DNA from: Lophium mytilinum
Lineage: Eukaryota > Ascomycota > Dothideomycetes > Mytilinidiales > Mytilinidiaceae
Reading direction: 5' to 3'
DNA length: 64,000 nucleotides
NCBI GenBank assembly: GCA_010093605.1
Contig: MU004183.1
Coordinates: 2,232,001 to 2,296,000 of the forward strand
The notes beneath the pieces are model-generated. The model made no database searches. It saw nothing but the letters and a program-made list of their open reading frames with translations, and was not told where the DNA came from. How positions within the stretch are numbered: position 1 is the stretch's first letter; the number at the start of each line of letters is the position of its first letter. The position numbers and the translations under genes are program-made. Positions 56,825 through 64,000 of this stretch are shown here, piece after piece.

Positions 56825-58231
56825 GCTGCAGTTGGCCTCAGTGCAATACAGACATGCCCTTCGGAGACGACAGGGAGATTGTCAATGACGAACACAAGGA
56901 GCAATGAGAGCAAGATGACGTTGTGTTATTGTCGGATTATTTGCTGCGGCATGTTTAGGGAGCGGGAAAGACGAGCTGCACCCGAGCTTTTGCGGTTGCT
57001 TTAGTGCAATAGTGGATTGTTTTGAGTGGGCTAGTTAGTCCCTTCGTCTGTATCACCAAGCTGGGCGTTATTCGGGTCACACTTCCTGCAATATCAAAAG
57101 TAGGTAGCTTGTAGGGTACGATATCCTGATAGGTTTTGAATATCGATTGAGTCGATTCTGTGCATTCTCACGCCATCTCTGCTCTGACATGCAGCGTCCA
57201 AACATGCAGCTGTCCACACACGCAACTGTTCCTACGTAATAAAATGCATGCGTGAAGCTGCAGGATTATCATGTGTATGCTCACAAGACGCATTTTAATT
57301 CAAGAATTTTAGTGAAGTGAGGTGTGTCTCTCTCCCTAATGGACACTAGGATCTTGGTACGACGTCGACGATGTCCTGTCGACTGCTGCAACGGATCGTT
57401 GGGACCGATGGATCGCGCTGGCGGCGTTCCTGATCTAGCTCGCATGCCGGCTGCAGGTGGGCCTCCAGGTGACCTTCCAAGGTTATTCGCGGGGTTTGCA
57501 TGGTGGCGTGCAGCTGGTACAGCAGAAACTTTCGCCCTCGTCGTGACGCCCTGAGCTTGGGGCCCACAATGTCTGGTGCCGAGCAATGCAATAGAATACC
57601 TAGTGAGGCAGTAGAGGTGTCGTCGAACGGGCGGCCACGGTGCTGCATGGGTCGAGTTGCGACACGCTTCGTAAGGGCACAATTGCAGGCGTGACCGGCG
57701 CGCGCCTCTCGATTCGAGCCAGCTGCAAGTTAGGCCGTCGATTCTTGCTTGCACAGCGTCACTGCTCCCTTGGCCTCCTCCACATATAAGAAGCCTGACA
57801 GTGGCCACGCCGCCGCCCTGCTTGTACTCCACCAACTCCACTTTGACGACTCGTTCCGTAGCCCGCTGCGTTGCTTAAGCACGACATTCACTACACCCGC
57901 CATTGGTGAGTAAAACGCCTCTTTGTCTCGGCTCTGACCACATCTTGCGGTCAATTGCGGCGCTGCTGATTGGCTGGCCGCCCTGCATCGGTGGAGCTTT
58001 TCTGGGGACCGCTTGACGTCGTGCAGCTGAGGCCTCGAACTGGTTTAGAGCTCTCACCTACCCACCCGTTCATTCGCCCGTCCTCGCCCTCGCGCACTTG
58101 TTGAGCTTGGCTTATCTGACTTCTTCTGTTTGAGATCCCGAAAGCCTCACTGCCCTCGCGGCTGACCTCAATTCTCTCTACAGCTATCTTCCATTGACTC
58201 CCCATTCTTCCACCCACATTGGCTATACACC
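56825..58231. other. Intergenic region, long AIM21 leader
   Basis: About 1.4 kb. GC-rich frames on both strands (57281..57841 minus, 57324..57554 plus) lack recognisable protein character. The last ~350 bases, rich in CCT/CTC, are probably promoter and leader of AIM21. No repeat or RNA gene is seen. Confidence 0.5.
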
Positions 58232-61200
58232 ATGGCCGCTCCTACGATTCCTCCTCGCCCTGCTCGCACGCAGAATGCGCCCACTACCTCTGGAAACATT
58301 GATGTCCCCAAGATTCCGCCGCGCCCGAAACGTAGCGTGGAGCGTTCCGTCTCACCGAACCGCGACACCTACGCCCGCTCGCCCTTGAACGACCCAGCCT
58401 TCCTCCATAACGGCATGCACCGAGTCAGCAGCAGGGAGGAGACTTTGGGCGCAAATCTCCCTCCTCGCCCGTCCAGCGTCACTCTGCCGTCCATCGGCCA
58501 GGAGGGCAGCGAGTACGAGAGTCTGCAGGACCTCACCGATGAGTCCTCGCCGAAGCAGACTAAGAACATAGCTGGCGACCTGCCGCTATATGCTCCAACA
58601 GCCTCCTTGGCTACTTCCACTGCAAAGAGCAGAATCGCTACTGTCACACGTACCGATTCCCAGCAAGCTGCAGCCGCTGTTGGAAAGCTCTTTGCTGACT
58701 CTGATGAAAAAGGAACCCCTCGCTCGGCGTCCTCTACCGGTACTCATACTCGTCCTCAATCAATCTACAACAAGGATGATGAGGAGCACGGAATTCCAGA
58801 GATCGGCATTCGAGTACCCATGTACCCCAACGCCGGCGACGTTCAAGCTCCAACACCCCAGCCATCGGCGCCAGCACCCGCAACCGGAGTTGGCTTCTTC
58901 AACAATGGAGGACAACCAGCCAGCCGTCACCATTCACGCACCAAGAGCGGGCGGGAGATTTTCCACGGCCCGCCTGGCAGCTACGGTCTGCACGGTCACG
59001 GTATCATAAACAGCAACGAGTTCGAGAAGACGTGGTACGAAAAGCACCCCGAAGAATTTTCCAAGGAAAAGCAGGGAGAATATGGACGTGCGGTTCCGGA
59101 AACCCGCAAGGATTATCATTGGGTGAAGGATGACCTTGCTAAGCTTGTACATGGATCTGGCAACAGAGGCATTGGAATGGGTACGCTATTGATGGCGACT
59201 TCGCCAGTCTTTGGCTGAACTAACCAAATATACACAGGCACTTCACGCGAATCATTAGGCACACCCGACGAGCAGATCGGATATAGGGCATCGGAGGAGT
59301 ATGCCTCCCGCATGGCATCACCTCGTCCATCGTCCCGCCCTCAGTCCATACATGCAACCAAAGCTCGCACGAGTAGTTCAAAGGCGGAATCTCCCCTAAA
59401 TACGATGGATGGAAAGACTTCGAAAGCTGGGTCAGAGCAGGCTATGGAAAGCGACGTAGAGGACGACGTCATCCATATCGATCCTCCTCACCACCGCCAT
59501 AATAAGATTGGAGGTGGAGGTTACGACCCGCCGAAAGAAGATCTTGGTCCAGAGGGAGGCAATACTGAACGAGAGGGCGGCTGGATCTCGGAACGTGGAT
59601 ACGGTGTTCCAATTCTTGCCTCGGACGAGCTGGCAAAGCATCCTAAAGCAGACTACATGCAACCGGCCGTCTCCCCAGAGCTCGAGCGTCGTGGTAGTGG
59701 AGAGTACACTATCAACGACGCTGACGGTGTTCCGTCGTACATCAGCGGCCGCAAGAGCACAAGTAGGAGCTCAAGTCGCAACAACAGCGTCCACAGTGGT
59801 ATGCCCGGTCTTTCCAGGTTCCAGAGCCCCTCGGAGAATGAACGCACGAGTACCCCATTAGACAATGTCAAGGAGTACGAGCCCTTATTTCCCGAAGACG
59901 AAGAAAACGAGCCGAAAGATCGTGCTAAGACTGCTGTGGACAAGTTGAAGCGTCCAGATCTAGCTCGTCATCATTTCCCTAGTCAAGACGTCTGGGAGGA
60001 TACTCCAAGCAGTCTACAGTTACAGACGACTGTTGATGAGCCTCAGGCTCCGGAAGAAGACCCGCAAGCACATGGAGATTTCACGGCTTCCAGTAATGTG
60101 TTTGAAAAGCCGGAGGCGGAGGCAACCCGAAAACAAAACCTCACCACCGGTGAAGACCAGACAAGTTTCTTGCCAGAAAAGACAAAACCGCTTGCGAAGT
60201 CCGGATTCAACAAGGACGTCTTGAGTGACATCAACTCTCGACCTGGATTAAATCAGCGGTTTCCTAGTCACGATATCTGGGAAGACACGCCGGACCACCA
60301 TAATCTCGTCACCACCGTCAGCAGCCCTCAAGTAGACGACACCAATGAATACTTAGAAGATCCACCAGCGACTGGAGAGAAACCACCGGTTCCTGCGCGC
60401 CCAACGGTAGCAGCGCGGCCTGCTCAGGCGAAAGAATTGTCACCGGTTGAGAAGAAAGCCCCTATCATACCGGAACGCCCGAAGCCCCAAGTTCCGGCGA
60501 GACCCGCGAAACCCCTTTCAAAGTCTTCCGCCGAGAAAGTCCCAACGGTCGGCGATGGTGAAGGTACCACGCCTGCGCCCAAGGCGAAACCTGCTATACC
60601 CGCACGCCCGGCCGGCGGAAAGATTGCAGCACTCAAGGCGGGCTTCATGAGTGACCTCAATAGCCGCCTGCAGCTTGGCCCACAGGCGCCTAAAGTGGCA
60701 GAGCCGGTCAAAGAAGAAGAGGTTGAGGATAAAGAGCGGGCTCCGCTTGCCGACGCTCGTAAAGGTCGCGCGAAGGGCCCACAACGTCGTAAACCAGCGG
60801 CCTCGCCGTCTGGTGCTGCAGCCGATGCTGGCAGTGCAGCTAAGCCTGCGCAGACATTTTCCTTCGTCGAAGCCACTACTGTGTGGGAAACTACCGAAGA
60901 GGGCAACGTCACCGTTCCCGCTGCGAGCATGGCGAAAGCGCTTGAGGAGAAGATTGGAGGCGTTGAGTTACCCAAGGTCCCCGAGCCGGAAGAGCCAGCT
61001 GCGTCTTCCTCGGAACCTTCGACGGTCAAGTCTCCCGAGGAGCCAGTTGCTGCTGAAACTAAGGACGTGGAGACTCCAGCCACTGAAGAACCGGCTTCTG
61101 AGGAACCGGCTTCTGAGGAACCGGCTTCTGAGGAGCCAGCGTCGACGTCCACGAGCACCGCGGTCCAAACAGGGCAGCAAGACGTTTCCATCAAGAACGC

Positions 61201-61393
61201 TGACGGCTCTACTGACACCTTGACCGCATTCCTCGGCGGCAAGGCGCCGGAGGAGGGGACAGTCATTGTGAAAGACGGCGTTGAGCATATTGGTGACTCG
61301 ACGACTGCGAGGACTAAGGGGATTGAGAGTGCTAGTGATGGCGGATTGAAGGCGTCAGAAGCGGCGAGGGAAGCAGCGGTAGATGAGGCTTGA
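58232..61393 (+). CDS. AIM21: AIM21-type actin-patch regulator, Pro-rich and disordered
   Basis: Exons are 58232..59180 and 59238..61393, giving 1034 residues. The N-terminus has the class-defining proline motifs (MAAPTIPPRPARTQ, VPKIPPRPKRSVERSVSPNR, NLPPRPSS). PVPARP/AIPARP SH3 ligands recur at about residues 670-770 (APIIPERPKPQVPARPAKPL, KPAIPARPAGGKIAALKAGF). A central conserved module holds EFEKTWYEKHPEEFSKEKQG and HWVKDDLAKLVHGSG. The motif RHHFPSQDVWEDTPSSLQLQ is echoed by RFPSHDIWEDTPDHHNL about 100 residues later. Yeast Aim21 binds actin and capping protein at cortical patches and tunes barbed-end assembly during endocytosis; the name comes from a mitochondrial-inheritance screen. 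The C-terminal part is Glu/Pro/Ser-rich with tandem EEPAS repeats. Confidence 0.9.
61085..61144. repeat. 15-bp coding tandem repeat (EEPAS, four units)
   Basis: GAGGAACCGGCTTCT and near copies run four times within AIM21, encoding EEPAS each time. The middle units are identical at DNA level, so copy number may vary between strains; frame is kept. Confidence 0.9.
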
Positions 61394-61594
61394 GTTGCAC
61401 TTTCTGTTGTGGTATTAGGCGTGTTTGAATACTGGGGTCATTGGTAGAGATGGAATTGTGGCTTAGTGCTAGCGACGATGGAATGGAAATGGTAGATTTC
61501 CTGTTGCCGAATCATTGGTTTTGCAAAACATGTTTTCATGGGCCCAATGTGTGCACCATGCCCTAACAGTGTTTGAACTCTTTCCTACACAGGT

Positions 61595-61704
61595 GTATGC
61601 CACTGCTTGGAGTTCTTCAATGCATTTTCGAAATTTCAAACAGGATAGAAGTTCTTTCTTCTAGGGTCTATGGAAACTCGTTGAGGCACTTCAGGCAGTG
61701 GTAC
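61595..61704. mobile_element. MITE-like short inverted-repeat element, copy 5 (subtype B)
   Basis: The left arm GTATGCCACTGCTTGGAGTT pairs with the reverse complement of the right arm, GTACCACTGCCTGAAGTGCC. The left third (GTATGCCACTGCTTGG, then TCAATGCA and TTTCG) is shared with the copy at 23086. Length is ~110 bp and it is non-coding. Confidence 0.66.
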
Positions 61705-61813
61705 AAATATGCACCCAAAAGGCAGCGTGGTAATCGAGTATTAGCAGAGAGTGGCAGTCTACTGTATGTACGAATCCGTGAGGTATATACGCTTGATTTT
61801 CTGTGTACGCTTG

Positions 61814-61913
61814 TTCAGCACCGCCTGAGGTCCTTCAGGATGCTATTACTGTTCACTAAATGCCAGATCTGGCAAACCTAACAGCTCTTCGGGCCACCTC
61901 AGACATTGCTGAA
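61814..61913. mobile_element. MITE-like short inverted-repeat element, copy 3 (subtype A)
   Basis: The left arm TTCAGCACCGCCTGAGGTCC pairs with the reverse complement of the right arm, TTCAGCAATGTCTGAGGTGG. The right part (TAACAGCTCTTCGGGCCACC) differs from copy 1 at 2536 at only two positions over about 26 bases. Length is ~100 bp. Confidence 0.68.
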
Positions 61914-62035
61914 CTGCCTTAGCGTGTTAGGCTTAGCGCCTTTTCCTCGCTTCTACTTCCCCGGCTAACCAACCAACGTCCCCCGCATCCTACTACAACA
62001 ACAACATCTTTTGTGATTTTGTGAAGACCGCCGAA

Positions 62036-63100
62036 ATGTCAATGCCAAATATCTCAGAACGAGTGTACATCTGTTGGGTAATCCCTCCCACGTCAATTCC
62101 ACCATAGCACCATCCTACCAACATATCTTACTCCCTTCTCAAATAGCAAGGCGACACGCCCTCAGAACCAACCACCACCCTCGTCACGACCTCCAAAGAG
62201 AACTATTTTGTCGATATCCGCATCTACAGACGCTTCGACCCCTCGGGACCCGACCTCCCCCTCCCAACCACGGGCGGCCCCATCCAACGTCTCGAATGGG
62301 CCTTTGCCGGCATCAGCGAAAGCTGGGACTTTGACACCGACTCCACCAGCTCGGCCCCACCTCTCAGCGACCACGATGTCCAGCAGCAGCAGCAGCCTAA
62401 GAACGCCCGCTGGTGGCACTGGGTCGACTCCACCTTCCCCCTCTTCCCTGCCCACTGGCTACCCGCCACCATGGCCTACGAGCAGGCCTTCGCCCGCCCG
62501 CCACACGTCATGAGCAGCATCTCGGAGGACCCCTTTGTCGACATCGCCTCGCCAACCTTCTCGAACGCGTCGACGCTGCTCGCCGGCGACGCTGCGGCCA
62601 CGACGACGCTCCCGCCGACGACTCTCCCACCGCTGACGCGCTTCGCGCCCGTCCTGGACGCCGGCGTACTGCACCCCGTGCCGCACGATGCGGCGCTGAC
62701 GCTGGAGACGGGAGTTATGCCGCACCCAGCTACGGGGCTGCAGACGCCGTACGAGGAGATGTGGCGGGATGTCGTAATTGAGGCCGCGGAGGAGGAGAAG
62801 GGGCGGTGTAGTGTTGTGCTGACGCTGGAGATGGCGGAAATCTGCGCGAGGGGGGTGCTGGTCAGGGTGGGCCAGTGGTGTCAGGGGGTGTTGATGATTG
62901 GGACGCAGATTACGTGTGAGCGGTGGGAGTTTGTCAGCGGAGAGGGGGCCAAGGGGGAGTGGGTGAGGAGGGTGAGGATAGGGGATGGGTTCTTGCCTAC
63001 GGGCGTGGTGTTTAGCATGGCGGAGGTGAAGGTGGGGGATGTTTGTAGGAAGGAGGCCATGGTGTGGGTTGTGAGGGAGAAGTTTGAGTGGAGTGAGTGA
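62036..63100 (+). CDS. HRI1: HRI1-family protein
   Basis: Exons are 62036..62077 and 62147..63100 (intron GTAATC..AATAG), giving 331 residues. The joined start MSMPNISERVYICWQGDTPS continues TTTLVTTSKENYFVDIRIYR and IQRLEWAFAGISES, the two conserved blocks of the HRI1 family. Later WWHWVDSTFP, LETGVMPHPATGLQTPYEEM WRDV, and ERWEFV complete the second beta-domain. Yeast Hri1 is a non-essential cytosolic protein of two lipocalin-like barrels with no known enzymatic role, found with Hrr25 and Sec63-linked complexes. An Ala/Thr/Ser-rich insertion (about residues 160-200) makes this copy longer than yeast Hri1. Confidence 0.85.
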
Positions 63101-63510
63101 GGGGGCTTTGGGTATTGGGCCGAGGTCTGAAAGGGGTTTTGGTGTCTTGAATTCAGGTTTGGAGGTTGTATAATGAGTTTGGTTTCTAAAGAGCTACCTA
63201 CTAGAACTCCCGAAGACTTAATAGCTCCTTCACAGTAGTAGCAAATGCTCATTCTACACATGCATAACGAAATTTCCGAATTGTCCAAACTTATTATAAT
63301 ACGGAAGCCTATAGCTTCTCCCCGGAAAGACGTTGGTCAGTCTGATATAGGCTACAGGCAGCTTTGCTTCATATTCTCTGTGCCATCCGATATTGTACGA
63401 GAGCTTGATTCCTACCGAATTCTCATAATCTAGTATGTATGTACATCTTATACAACCCCAAGGGTGCAAGGATCAGACCACCTCAACATTCCGCCCAACA
63501 GCCTTCCCGC
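63101..63510. other. Convergent intergenic region, nothing recognised
   Basis: Lies between the 3' ends of HRI1 (+) and the methyltransferase gene (-). No gene-like frame or repeat is seen. Confidence 0.5.
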
Positions 63511-64000
63511 CTAAGTTCCCACATCCCCCCCAAACCCAACCGGCCGCCTACCCTCTTTCCCAGGCACATGCGGCACAATCGCCATGGCCTTATATATCCG
63601 CCCCATCCCCGTCGGGCCCCGATCCACCAACCGCTTCCACCCTTCCTCAATCCTATCCACCCCCTCTTCCCCTTTCTTCCCCCTCGCCTTCCGCACCAGC
63701 ACCTCCGCTCGCTCCCGAATCCCCATCGCGCCCAGCCACACCCCCTGCTCGACCGGCCCATGCACCTCCACCCCCGGCGACGCCTTGATCGCCGCCTCGG
63801 CCAGCGCCACAAAGTCCACATCCGCCGAGATGTCGACTCTGCCCGGCGCCGCGAGCGGGGAGACGGGCGTGTGGGCGCGGATGCCGCGGAGCGAGTTGGT
63901 GGGGATCGTGGCCGAGGGGCCGTAGTCCAGGATCAAGGCCGCGCCAGATGGAGGCGAGGCGGCGGCGTCGGTGGAGCCGCCGATGCGGGTCGCGAAGTCG
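63511..64000 (-). CDS. NDUFAF7/MidA-type SAM-dependent methyltransferase, C-terminal part
   Basis: The minus-strand frame enters from beyond the window end and stops at 63511; about 163 residues are visible. GAALILDYGPSATIPTNSL and RGIRAHTPVSPLAAPGRVDI match the block D-Y-G...R-A-x4-P-L...P-G-x-x-D of the family, and DVDFVALAEAAI follows. The end holds GAMGIRERAEVLVRKA and PTGMGRIYKAMAIVPHVPG. NDUFAF7 is a mitochondrial protein that symmetrically dimethylates an arginine of the complex I subunit NDUFS2 (49 kDa) early in assembly. Its presence suits a filamentous ascomycete, which has complex I, unlike Saccharomyces. The SAM-binding N-terminal half is outside the window. Confidence 0.9.
   Translation of the reverse strand, partial: DFATRIGGSTDAAASPPSGAALILDYGPSATIPTNSLRGIRAHTPVSPLAAPGRVDISADVDFVALAEAAIKASPGVEVHGPVEQGVWLGAMGIRERAEVLVRKARGKKGEEGVDRIEEGWKRLVDRGPTGMGRIYKAMAIVPHVPGKEGRRPVGFGGDVGT

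Larger units (their letters stand above)
61394..62035. other. Intergenic region carrying two MITE-like elements
   Basis: The AIM21 3' flank and HRI1 promoter. Two members of the inverted-repeat family lie about 110 bp apart (61595..61704 and 61814..61913), one of each subtype. Confidence 0.6.

Noticed and set aside
57281-57841. 186-codon minus-strand frame upstream of AIM21
   Set aside because: It has no domain, a biased Arg/Gly/Pro composition and no splice partners; it probably lies in promoter DNA.
1-64000. tRNA genes, rRNA, CRISPR arrays, LTR or LINE elements
   Set aside because: Scanning for B-box-like GGTTCGANTCC motifs, regular spacer arrays, reverse-transcriptase or integrase motifs and long terminal repeats by eye found none. 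A tRNA or covariance-model scan would be the decisive test.

Overview
The window is nuclear DNA of a filamentous ascomycete (Pezizomycotina). The evidence is the gene set (a UVSB/Mec1-type ATR kinase, fungal NTE1, Arp9, AIM21, HRI1, TVP18, COX16, an Ish1-repeat protein, a hypervirulence-type TUDOR protein), many 45-75 nt GT..AG introns (one with a perfect TACTAAC branch site), and no operons. A dothideomycete is plausible from the gene flavour but cannot be proven here. Exon coordinates were worked out by hand from reading frame, splice signals and protein continuity.

Layout. 1-9.9 kb: 3' part of GCV2 (+), a small repeat-bearing hydrophilic protein, a hypothetical membrane-associated protein, an RBR (RING-IBR-RING) ubiquitin ligase and an F-box protein. 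10.8-24 kb: a putative mitochondrial small protein, the Ish1-repeat secretory protein, a hypothetical acidic nuclear-type gene (-) whose frame is interrupted at an exact 11-bp duplication, a hypothetical multi-exon gene (+), a Pro-rich/coiled-coil protein (-), a TUDOR plus AT-hook protein (-), and an FKBP with two candidate start codons. 24-26.5 kb is gene-poor. 26.5-33.5 kb: a Gfo/Idh/MocA oxidoreductase (+), two paralogous multi-zinc-finger genes (-), and an NAD-dependent epimerase/reductase (+). 34.4-45.4 kb: NTF2 (+), guanine deaminase (-), ARP9 (-) and NTE1 (+). 45.7-54.1 kb: the 17-exon ATR/Mec1 kinase (-). 54.5-64 kb: COX16, TVP18, AIM21, HRI1 (all +) and the 3' part of an NDUFAF7/MidA-type methyltransferase (-) running off the end.

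Most genes are housekeeping and do not form one pathway. Several serve mitochondria (GCV2, COX16, NDUFAF7, probably one FKBP form). Others serve chromatin and genome upkeep (ARP9, ATR, TUDOR/AT-hook protein), transport and membranes (NTF2, TVP18, NTE1, AIM21), or protein turnover (RBR ligase, F-box). Divergent promoters are shared by ARP9/NTE1 and ATR/COX16.

The less ordinary content is: (i) a family of ~100 bp inverted-repeat elements (MITE-like) in at least five intergenic sites; (ii) the tandem zinc-finger paralogues, in which an intron splits one finger at the same residue in both genes; (iii) the 11-bp duplication in the 15-17 kb gene; (iv) very small exons in TVP18, NTF2 and one zinc-finger gene. 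I found no tRNA, rRNA, CRISPR array, retroelement or biosynthetic gene cluster.
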